Virus record (IMG/VR): IMGVR_UViG_3300040781_000495
Span: 1-37,380 of that record
Reading direction: 5' to 3' (one strand)
Source of the DNA: a virus
Length of the DNA stretch: 37,380 nucleotides
Position numbers and translations under genes: made by a program. The notes beneath the pieces are model-generated. The model was given only the letters and a program-made list of their open reading frames with translations, searched no databases and was not told the origin of the DNA. Positions 31,154 through 37,380 of this stretch are shown here, in pieces; positions within the stretch are counted from its first letter, which is position 1, and each line of letters opens with the position of its first letter.

Positions 31154-31653
31154 GATATATTATATCACATATAGATGATAGATTAATCGCTGGGCTGGCT
31201 GTTGCAAACTACCAGCCTCGTGCTGGTGAGTATATAATTGAAACTAGCGAGCAGCCTGTACACCTGATTAATATATGGAATGGCAGCACCTTTATTGAAG
31301 GCGCCACGCTAGAGCAGTTGCAAGCTGCCTCAGAACAAGCCCGCGACAATGCTATCAGAGAATTTATGCAGCGTAAAGAGCAAGACGGCAAAGCCTATGC
31401 AGACGCGATGCGATTTGAAATAACCAAGGAGTTAATAGGTAAGCCTATTGCAACGGTAAACGAAATAGACGGGCAGACAAAAGTAACCGTCATGCCTTTG
31501 CTCGAGTTAATCGAAAACAAAGGCGACTACTGGACTGCTATGAATTTAGCAATGACAATCGCACCACCCACTAACGCTATTGCCTTGTGTTACTTTAATG
31601 ACTTAAAAGGCTACATCATCAATTACGTACAAACTAATTACCCTACAGATTAA
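31150..31653 (+). CDS. Hypothetical tail-associated protein
   Basis: 167 residues, mixed alpha/beta, with a helix-rich centre (LEQLQAASEQARDNAIREFM). It follows the fibre-like protein with a four-base overlap, so it may be a fibre partner or assembly factor. No recognised motif. Confidence 0.55.
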   Translation: MRYIISHIDDRLIAGLAVANYQPRAGEYIIETSEQPVHLINIWNGSTFIEGATLEQLQAASEQARDNAIREFMQRKEQDGKAYADAMRFEITKELIGKPIATVNEIDGQTKVTVMPLLELIENKGDYWTAMNLAMTIAPPTNAIALCYFNDLKGYIINYVQTNYPTD

Positions 31654-31654
31654 C

Positions 31655-32020
31655 ATGAACACCTATAACACAGCCATACATATAACCACCGCCCGGCAAC
31701 AGCTCGAAGAGTTTAACCCTGTTATTTACCGCTATGCCTTTAATGGCAGCAAGTGGCGCAGGTTTGAGCTGATGCGCGACGTGCTGGTACAGCTGCCACA
31801 AGGGCTGTTGCTTATAGAAAAGGGCTTTATGTGGGATCTATCCAGCGTTCCTGCCATGTTCTGGTGGTTTATGAAACCCTTTGGCCGTTATGACCTGGCA
31901 TATTTAAAACATGACCACCTATATCAAAATAAGGGCAACTGGAATAGATATTTTTTTACGAGACCAAAGGTGTTCTATAGGAAAGGGTGGTGTGGTAGCG
32001 GATCTATCAAGTGTCTTTGA
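31655..32020 (+). pseudogene. Truncated DUF1353-like protein
   Basis: 121 residues. FMWDLSSVPAMFWWFMKPFG and YLKHDHLYQNK are DUF1353 signatures. After KHDHLYQNK the frame runs into a short unrelated tail (to KCL), and the normal C-terminal half is missing. Another frame from the same point reads on into a fibre-like tail (next entry), so a recombination junction near 31925-31990 probably cut this gene. Confidence 0.65.
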
Positions 32021-32180
32021 AGTATCTAGCAATAGATTAGGTTCTTTACCATTCCCAAGATTAACACAAACACAAAGAACAGCTATTGCAGCACCAGCAA
32101 CAGGACTACACGTGTATCAAACAGATGGAACAGAGGGCGTTTACGTATATAAATCAACAGGCTGGCAACTAGCCTATTAA
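31911..32180 (+). CDS. Fibre-type C-terminal fragment at a junction
   Basis: Up to 89 residues. The last 60 (VVADLSSVFEVSSNRLGSLP then FPRLTQTQRTAIAAPATGLH and VYKSTGWQLAY) are a typical Bacteroidota phage fibre tail. The first 30 residues overlap the DUF1353 gene in another frame and look unnatural, so this is likely a decapitated fibre gene, possibly read by coupling. Confidence 0.5.
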   Translation: MTTYIKIRATGIDIFLRDQRCSIGKGGVVADLSSVFEVSSNRLGSLPFPRLTQTQRTAIAAPATGLHVYQTDGTEGVYVYKSTGWQLAY

Positions 32181-32190
32181 ATAAATAAAC

Positions 32191-32631
32191 ATGATAGCAA
32201 GAATTAAAAGTTTAATACCGCTACCTTATGATAGCGAAGATGGCAAAAAAGCCATAATACATGTAGAAGTAACAGGTTTCTTTTTTGAATTAAGAGCCGA
32301 ACGTTTTATCGCAATGTTACAACACTATTACTTTGATGCTAATGGTAACAAAGTAATCATTAAAGAAAGAAACTCACCTTATGCAAGTATAGAAGTAGAT
32401 AGTTTATTTACTTTTTTAAACAATGACATTGAAAAAACAGAAAGTTTTTCAACTGAATTTGCATCACTTATAACGCAATCACTATTGTTTGAATTTCAAG
32501 TAATTACTTATGAAGATGGTCTATGTGCTTATAGATCACAACCGCAAGACTGGGTGATAGATGTACAACCTCTTGAACCTACTCCAGATTCAACACCACA
32601 ACCAATCACCGAACCAGTAGTAAATCAATAA
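32191..32631 (+). CDS. Hypothetical protein in AT-rich cassette
   Basis: 146 residues, beta-rich, with a proline-rich tail (LEPTPDSTPQPITEPVVNQ). Its third-codon positions are markedly more A/T than in the flanking baseplate genes. It is the first complete gene of the inserted cassette. No family recognised. Confidence 0.6.
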   Translation: MIARIKSLIPLPYDSEDGKKAIIHVEVTGFFFELRAERFIAMLQHYYFDANGNKVIIKERNSPYASIEVDSLFTFLNNDIEKTESFSTEFASLITQSLLFEFQVITYEDGLCAYRSQPQDWVIDVQPLEPTPDSTPQPITEPVVNQ

Positions 32632-32662
32632 TCAATAATCAATAATTTTAAAAACAAAAACA

Positions 32663-33175
32663 ATGAAAAAAGTAACAACAATTATTACCATGCTATTAAT
32701 AGTAGCATCAATGACCACTGCAAACGCACAATGGTTTAAAAAGAAAGAAAAAGTAGACAAGTATGCTCCAAAAGTAGACACACTTTATAGAGTAGAAGTG
32801 CCGCAAAAATTACCAGTATGGTATGTGACAGAATACCGATACAACATGGGTGTTTTTACAGCAAAAGAAACTTTGTACTTTGACCAAAAGAACATCAACA
32901 AAGAAAAGTTTAATGAAACTAAAGGTACTTATGACTATCTAGTGATTGAAAAAAAGTACAAAACTTTAAACTTTTACTATCAGCTATTAAAAGAAAAGCA
33001 AGAGCAAGATAAATTAAAAGCTGAAAAAGAATTAAAACTTAAAGAAGCACAACAACTAGCAGCAGATAAAGAAATTGCTAGAAAAATAGTTGAAGCTAAT
33101 CAAGCTAAAGTAAAAGCAGATAAAGAATTTCAAGAATCATTAAAACCTAAGAAAGAAGCTAACAATCAAAACTAA
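32663..33175 (+). CDS. Exported coiled-coil protein
   Basis: 170 residues. A clear Sec signal peptide (MKKVTTIITMLLIVASM then TTANAQ, likely cut after ANA) and a mature part with a Tyr-rich front and a long Lys/Glu/Gln/Ala helix (about 110-165). It has no lipobox. A secreted or periplasmic coiled-coil protein in the late region suggests superinfection exclusion or envelope modification, but this is open. Confidence 0.65.
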   Translation: MKKVTTIITMLLIVASMTTANAQWFKKKEKVDKYAPKVDTLYRVEVPQKLPVWYVTEYRYNMGVFTAKETLYFDQKNINKEKFNETKGTYDYLVIEKKYKTLNFYYQLLKEKQEQDKLKAEKELKLKEAQQLAADKEIARKIVEANQAKVKADKEFQESLKPKKEANNQN

Positions 33176-33179
33176 AACA

Positions 33180-33482
33180 ATGAAAAACTTTTTCCAAAAA
33201 TTAACAGACATTGACAAAGTAAAACACCAAGTAGGTGGCGCACTTTTATTCATTCTCACCTTTATTGCAGCAACTTTTTTGTTTGCTGGCGATGGTATTT
33301 ACACGCATTTTAGTGGTTATTTATTTTCCTTTGTAGTTACTTTTTTAGTAGCTTGTGCATGGGAAATAGTAAGGCTTTATACAACTAAAAACAATTTCTT
33401 TGATTGGCAAGATGTGTGGGCAACGATGCTAGGTGCATTATACGGTGCAGTTTTAGTATCTATCTACCTATCTATATTTTAA
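33180..33482 (+). CDS. Small polytopic membrane protein (VanZ/DUF2279-like)
   Basis: 100 residues with three membrane segments. A DKVKHQVGG motif begins the first, and FFDWQDVWATMLGAL precedes the last, a layout like VanZ/DUF2279-type small membrane proteins found in phages. It could act as the holin for the M15 endolysin, though it is far from it. It lies four bases after the exported-protein gene. Confidence 0.55.
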   Translation: MKNFFQKLTDIDKVKHQVGGALLFILTFIAATFLFAGDGIYTHFSGYLFSFVVTFLVACAWEIVRLYTTKNNFFDWQDVWATMLGALYGAVLVSIYLSIF

Positions 33483-33485
33483 ATA

Positions 33486-34121
33486 ATGGGCTTGTTATCC
33501 CTACTTAAAAGCATTTCTATTGGCTCTTTTACAAACAAAAAAGAGTACGAAAATCACCCATTTTGGGAGTTAAGAGATAATGAACTACTCTTAAAACAGC
33601 ATTTTAAAATACTTACGGAATCTTTAGCTTTTAATGTTGATAAGGAAATAGTGCAGCTTTTTCAAACTGCTTGCTATTATTTCATGCAAAATCCTAGTAA
33701 GTATGATGGCGCTAGTGGTGATGTAGAGCTTTTTAAGATTGATAAATTTAGATATGATCGCGCAGCAATCATTCACGACTATCTTGATGCGATAAACTTT
33801 ACCTACACCTTTCAGAACCTAAGACTTGCAGACAAGGTTTTCGCAAAAATCATGAAGGATATAGGCGTGCCGGCCATACACTATAATAAGCGTATAGGTT
33901 TACTTTTATTAATTGCACCCTTAAGATTCTCGCTTTCGCGAAAGCGAAGAAACAATCTAGCCATACCAACGCACGATTTAAAAGTGATGTTAGAAAATTA
34001 CGTAAAAGATTTTAGGGTAGATTACCGACAATTTTTCACCTACCTAATGGCTGGTATAGCCTTAATCATAGTGTGCGCCACGCATCCATGGGTAATGAAG
34101 GTGTATAAATTTTTATTTTAA
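33486..34121 (+). CDS. DUF1353-like membrane-associated protein
   Basis: 211 residues. The middle (RAAIIHDYLDAINFTYTFQN, then LADKVFAKIMKDIGVPAI) resembles the core of DUF1353 proteins; a C-terminal membrane helix (YLMAGIALIIVCATHP) is extra. The truncated DUF1353 gene lies 1.5 kb upstream, so two relatives bracket the cassette. Palindrome copy 7 reads LSRK. Function of DUF1353 is unknown. Confidence 0.45.
   Translation: MGLLSLLKSISIGSFTNKKEYENHPFWELRDNELLLKQHFKILTESLAFNVDKEIVQLFQTACYYFMQNPSKYDGASGDVELFKIDKFRYDRAAIIHDYLDAINFTYTFQNLRLADKVFAKIMKDIGVPAIHYNKRIGLLLLIAPLRFSLSRKRRNNLAIPTHDLKVMLENYVKDFRVDYRQFFTYLMAGIALIIVCATHPWVMKVYKFLF
33930..33947. repeat. Iterated palindrome, copy 7 (18 bp)
   Basis: TCGCTTTCGCGAAAGCGA, perfect over 18 bp, read as LSRK. 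Confidence 0.95.
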
Positions 34122-34139
34122 AAACAAATTAACCAAATA

Positions 34140-35039
34140 ATGGCCAGAACATTAGAAGAAATACAACAACAGCTGGTCGATGCCCTTAACGCATCGCAAC
34201 AGCTCGCACCCCTAGAAGCACTCACCACAGACGAGCTACAGCAAACGCCACCCACAAGCAACAGTCGTGTGGCACAATGGCGCAAGCTATTACATGCCGT
34301 TGCTACCTGCATTTACTTTCTAGAAGTGTTGATGGACGAGTTTTACAAGCGTGTAGAAGAACGCATCGCCTCGCAGCGGGTAAGTAAGATCAGTTGGTAT
34401 CAAGAGCAGGCCTTAAGGTTTCAATTTGGCGCCACGACCGATGCCAATGGGTATTATGACAACAGCAACAGAACCACTGCTGAAGTAGAGGCCATGCGCG
34501 TGTTTAAGTTTGCCGCCATTACCAGAACCATACAGCAAGGGCAGATCATCATGAGGTGCAAAGTGGCAGGCCTTAACAATGGTGTTTTGGTAGCAGTTAC
34601 CCCCCAACAGCTGGCAGCAGGACAAGCATTTATCACAGAGAACACACCCGCAGGGACAAACACGATAGTCACTACTGGACCCGGTGATTTACTTAAGCTA
34701 GAGCTGGACATCTATTTTAATCCGCAAGTGCTTGACACCGACGGTAAGCGACTAGACGGCACCAATGACACACCTGTGATAGATGCTACCGAGCAATTTT
34801 TAAAAGACATCACTTTTAACGACAGCTATGTGCGCGCCTATCATACAGATGCACTGCAAACCGTAGAAGGCGTGCGCATACCAGTAGTGCGATTTGCAGC
34901 ATCTAGATATGGCATACACCAATACAACAGCACAGGCATAGCCAATGCAGGAGTGATAGATCAGTTGCGTGTGGCAGATAGCGGCTATTTCATTATCGAC
35001 GAGGCAGAGCTTGTGATTAATTACATTCCGTATGAATAA
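34140..35039 (+). CDS. Baseplate J-like protein (gp47-like)
   Basis: 299 residues. The size, helical start and middle region (ITRTIQQGQIIMRCKVAGLN, then LVAVTPQQLAAGQAFITENT) fit the Bacteroidota form of baseplate wedge J. Base composition returns to that of the tail genes here, marking the right edge of the cassette. It overlaps the next gene by eight bases. Confidence 0.65.
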   Translation: MARTLEEIQQQLVDALNASQQLAPLEALTTDELQQTPPTSNSRVAQWRKLLHAVATCIYFLEVLMDEFYKRVEERIASQRVSKISWYQEQALRFQFGATTDANGYYDNSNRTTAEVEAMRVFKFAAITRTIQQGQIIMRCKVAGLNNGVLVAVTPQQLAAGQAFITENTPAGTNTIVTTGPGDLLKLELDIYFNPQVLDTDGKRLDGTNDTPVIDATEQFLKDITFNDSYVRAYHTDALQTVEGVRIPVVRFAASRYGIHQYNSTGIANAGVIDQLRVADSGYFIIDEAELVINYIPYE

Positions 35040-35547
35040 TCCTTTATTTAACACAGACTTTTTAAAGCTTGGGGAGCAGTTTATAAGGCCTGGTCATCGA
35101 GCGGGTAATCAAGGCTCATTTATGCGCAGCATTATGGTAGGACTTGCCGAGCTGGACTTGTATTTTAGACGCTTTCGCGAAAGCGCACATTACAGCCTAG
35201 AGCATGACTACAGGAAAATAAGCATTGAAAAGGTGTTGAATGATGCATTTGATCCCTTTGCCAGACGCATTTATATAGATAATGTAGCACCGCCAGAACA
35301 GGTCTATTTATACGAGCCAGGCGATGACCGACCAGTCTATCTATATGAGCCGGCAGATGATCAGCCAGTTTATCTCACAGAACTATCTACTGTAGAACTA
35401 CAGGCCATCAACTTTATAGTTTACCTGCCCCTAGCCATAAGAGCAGCAACAACAGTAGGGCAAACAAGGCAAGATGTGCTGATCAACACACATGTTAACA
35501 AATACAAAGACGACAGTAAAAACCACAGATTATTATGGATCAATTAA
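35032..35547 (+). CDS. Tail protein I-like (gp48-like)
   Basis: 171 residues following the J-like gene as expected. A distinctive internal repeat VYLYEPGDD / VYLYEPADD / VYLTELS (about 90-120) gives beta strands. Palindrome copy 8 near the start reads RFRES. It overlaps the fibre gene by 13 bases. The role is inferred from order. Confidence 0.6.
   Translation: MNNPLFNTDFLKLGEQFIRPGHRAGNQGSFMRSIMVGLAELDLYFRRFRESAHYSLEHDYRKISIEKVLNDAFDPFARRIYIDNVAPPEQVYLYEPGDDRPVYLYEPADDQPVYLTELSTVELQAINFIVYLPLAIRAATTVGQTRQDVLINTHVNKYKDDSKNHRLLWIN
35170..35185. repeat. Iterated palindrome, copy 8 (16 bp)
   Basis: CGCTTTCGCGAAAGCG inside the tail-I-like gene, read as RFRES. Confidence 0.95.
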
Positions 35548-36248
35548 TAGTATCAGATACAGGCTTTCCTTTAGACAACGAGAGCCTAAGACGCATACAA
35601 CAAGCGTATGGGACACCATTTGAAGGCATGGCAGCCGCACTGGGCGACATGGTAATAATAGCAGGAGTAGAAGACACAGGCGCAGCTTTAACAGGTGGCT
35701 GGGTAATCTTTAACAACGAGCTGCTACCAGTACAAGCAGGCGCATTGCAGCCCAACCTTGAACTTGTAAGCGAGATAACCGATTTGTTTTATGACAATGG
35801 GCAGCCCACGCCATTGCCAGGTTATGAACGCAGGTTTATGCGCCCTGTGGCAGGCGCTGGAACACCTATAAGCGATTTTAAAAGATTGATTGAGCAAAAG
35901 GAGCTTACTAAACTTACCAGAGTAGGACGCGCCTCTTTTATATATGATGGCAATTCACAAAACACGACAACCATTGTGTTTTATGGAGAAATCATTAATG
36001 CTTATAGGATGGACATATTAGGCAAAGTTTTATTCAGATTTACAGTTCCGCCTAAATACCTACCATTTATACCACTTGTAAACAGGGCAGGTATAAATCA
36101 AGGAGTAGATGCTTTGTCTTATGATGTTTTGCCTACCGCCTCTTTAGGACCAGCAATAAACCAAAATGAAATTACTATTAACGTTCATAATCTAGATGTG
36201 GGAACACCATTTAGATACACCTTTGACATAAACATCTTACACTCATGA
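35535..36248 (+). CDS. Tail fibre protein
   Basis: 237 residues. The N-terminus (DTGFPLDNESLRRIQQAYGT) is typical of fibre attachment helices; the rest is beta-rich with a VPPKYLPFIPLVNR segment and a strand-rich tip. It lies after the last baseplate gene and before a chaperone-like gene. Host-range role inferred. Confidence 0.65.
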   Translation: MDQLIVSDTGFPLDNESLRRIQQAYGTPFEGMAAALGDMVIIAGVEDTGAALTGGWVIFNNELLPVQAGALQPNLELVSEITDLFYDNGQPTPLPGYERRFMRPVAGAGTPISDFKRLIEQKELTKLTRVGRASFIYDGNSQNTTTIVFYGEIINAYRMDILGKVLFRFTVPPKYLPFIPLVNRAGINQGVDALSYDVLPTASLGPAINQNEITINVHNLDVGTPFRYTFDINILHS

Positions 36249-36592
36249 TATACTTACTAAAAAGAACAGGACCAACAGTCATTGCATTGATTACTATTGC
36301 TAATGATGACGAGATACCCAGCGGTTTTGAAGTAATCACCGAGGCGCAATACGACCAGGCACAATCTGCACTTGATAAAGACGAATACTTGCTATATGAT
36401 GATCAAACAGGAGTGTTTACCGCAAACAATGAACTGGCCAATGAGGCAGAAGCCATCGATAACAAACTTGCTTTGCGATCTAGATTAAGAAAATTAAGTA
36501 TAGAGCTAGATCTAGCTGCTAGAATGGTAGAAGACACCACCGCTTTGCAAAGCGAGTTTGCGGCATTAAAGGCTGACTATGAGGCTTTGTAA
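36245..36592 (+). CDS. Tail fibre assembly chaperone-like protein
   Basis: 115 residues. A front half with IPSGFEVITEAQYDQAQ and a DDQTGVFTANN loop, then a long helix (LRSRLRKLSIELDLAARMVE). Small proteins with this plan after the fibre gene often help it fold or trimerise. It ends the late operon; a terminator region follows. Confidence 0.6.
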   Translation: MIYLLKRTGPTVIALITIANDDEIPSGFEVITEAQYDQAQSALDKDEYLLYDDQTGVFTANNELANEAEAIDNKLALRSRLRKLSIELDLAARMVEDTTALQSEFAALKADYEAL

Positions 36593-36603
36593 TTGATATT
36601 ATG

Positions 36604-36624
36604 AGGGGATAAAAAAAGTCCCCT
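36604..36624 (+). other. Small hairpin after the late operon
   Basis: AGGGGA (36604-36609) pairs with TCCCCT (36619-36624) around an A-rich loop. It has no T-run. It may support termination or mRNA 3' end stability. Confidence 0.4.
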
Positions 36625-36637
36625 GCTAAAATAAGAG

Positions 36638-36726
36638 TCTCACCACTTATTAAAATAGCCCTAACGAGCGCAGAGGACATAATGTCTACCTGCTCGTTAG
36701 GGCTATTTATTTTAATCGCGGTGAGA
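36638..36726. terminator. Long bidirectional terminator/inverted repeat
   Basis: AAATAGCCCTAACGAGC (36653-36669) pairs with GCTCGTTAGGGCTATTT (36692-36708) over 17 bp with a 22-nt loop. An outer 7-bp arm, TCTCACC (36638-36644) with GGTGAGA (36720-36726), encloses it. It separates the late operon from the TS-like gene. Confidence 0.85.
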
Positions 36727-36744
36727 TCTGCAAATATAACATTT

Positions 36745-37380
36745 ATGAACAAATATCATTTAAAACTAGAAAGAATCCTTGCAAAAGGCAAGGTGCAAGA
36801 GAACAAGAAAGGTAACATTACCTACCTTACTAACGAGGTGCTAGAGCTTAAGCCTATAGATTTGCTAGAGCTTTTTGAAGGCCGCAACATGCCAAGAAAG
36901 AAGCTTAAGGATGAGCTACAGCTATTTATTGCCGGTGAGCGTCGGACAGAAGCTTATAGAGAAGCTGGTGTTACTTGGTGGGACTATGTAGGACCAATAA
37001 TGATAAACACTTATCCTACTTACTTAGAGCAGTTACCGCCGCTTATTAAGCGCATAAACATGGAAAAGCGCACAAGCAAGAACTATGTCTTATTCCTAGG
37101 CGCTAACAACGCGGAGAGCAGTCAGCAACCATGTTTAAGCCTTATACAGTTTCAGATTGATAAAGGTAAATTAGTGCTAACAGCTTACCAGAGGAGCAGT
37201 GATGCGAGCTTAGGACTTCCCTCAGACATATATCATTTGTATTTGATAAGTAGAGAGATTGATGTTCCTTTAAAGTCAATAACATTGTTCCTAGGTAATG
37301 TACATGTATATGAGAACAACATAGAAGCTACAAGAGCGCTGTTAGCAGGTAAAGAAGCTTCATTTACATTGAACGTTTAA
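36745..37380 (+). CDS. Thymidylate-synthase-superfamily enzyme, dCMP-type (predicted)
   Basis: 211 residues from ATG 36745 (MNKYHLKLER); the longer frame from 36682 would run through the terminator. TS landmarks: E57 in KDELQLFI, WWD at 78-80, catalytic C130 in SQQPCLSLIQF, R150-S151 in QRSSD, then GLPSD with Asp161 where TS has the Asn that selects dUMP, and H187/Y189 in NVHVYENN. The change is that of dCMP hydroxymethylases, so dCMP (hydroxy)methylation is predicted. The N-terminal phosphate loop and the paired arginines are not recognisable, and the C-terminus is short; low activity or a new substrate is possible. Position matches Mu mom. Confidence 0.75.
   Translation: MNKYHLKLERILAKGKVQENKKGNITYLTNEVLELKPIDLLELFEGRNMPRKKLKDELQLFIAGERRTEAYREAGVTWWDYVGPIMINTYPTYLEQLPPLIKRINMEKRTSKNYVLFLGANNAESSQQPCLSLIQFQIDKGKLVLTAYQRSSDASLGLPSDIYHLYLISREIDVPLKSITLFLGNVHVYENNIEATRALLAGKEASFTLNV

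Noticed and set aside
36682-36744. Upstream start of the TS-like gene at 36682
   Set aside because: It would place the coding start within the loop and arm of the bidirectional terminator, and the added residues are unlike TS N-termini.
1-37380. tRNA, rRNA, CRISPR array or complete insertion sequence
   Set aside because: No cloverleaf, rRNA-like sequence, regularly spaced repeat array or second transposase was seen by eye. A covariance-model search would be decisive.

Overview
The window is almost entirely one Mu-like (transposable) contractile-tailed prophage, probably from a flavobacterium or close relative in the Bacteroidota. Support for the phage type: a DDE transposase with a MuB-like ATPase partner next to a divergent S24-type repressor, then DUF3164, gp16/GemA-like, gp36-like, portal/gpF-like, gpG-like, protease/scaffold, DUF2586 sheath, tube, tape measure and baseplate genes. 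Support for the host: start sites mostly lack strong Shine-Dalgarno sequences, several promoters fit the Bacteroidota TTTG / TAnnTTTG pattern, and many proteins look like the Bacteroidota branch of Mu-like phages. Both window edges fall on stop codons, and I could not locate the phage termini.

Layout. 1-861: repressor (minus strand) and operator region. 888-4646: small cro/Ner-like protein, MuA-like transposase, MuB-like ATPase and a second RecA-fold ATPase in one tight operon. 4643-9695: a long run of overlapping small early genes (DUF3164, Zn-binding proteins, gp16-like, HNH nuclease, replication-like protein). 9696-13557: an accessory/regulatory zone with an ASCH-like protein, a membrane protein, an isolated acidic protein between strong terminators, HTH proteins, a structured RNA element upstream of an antirepressor, and a small HTH protein just before the late genes. 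13558-19519: head/packaging module on the MINUS strand (TerS, membrane protein, TerL, gp36-like, portal-gpF fusion, gpG-like, tail-terminator-like). 19714-36592: plus-strand late module (protease-scaffold, capsid, lysis pair of M15 endolysin and unimolecular spanin, sheath, tube, frameshifted tail chaperone, tape measure, hub, spike, baseplate, fibres), interrupted at about 31.9-34.1 kb by an AT-richer cassette. 36745-37380: a thymidylate-synthase-superfamily gene beyond a bidirectional terminator, in the place where Mu keeps its DNA-modification gene mom.

Most interesting signals: (i) the TS-like protein carries Asp where thymidylate synthase has the dUMP-selecting Asn, predicting a dCMP-type enzyme and modified cytosine in phage DNA; (ii) a 150-nt RNA with two local hairpins, each competing with a long-range pairing, the two long-range stems forming a pseudoknot, directly upstream of the antirepressor; (iii) eight copies of a GCTTTCGCGAAAGC-type palindrome inside genes, read in all three frames; (iv) tandem 20-bp repeats in the divergent late promoter region; (v) a -1 frameshift arrangement in the tail chaperone without a classical slippery heptamer. 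All identifications come from reading motifs; no database search was run.
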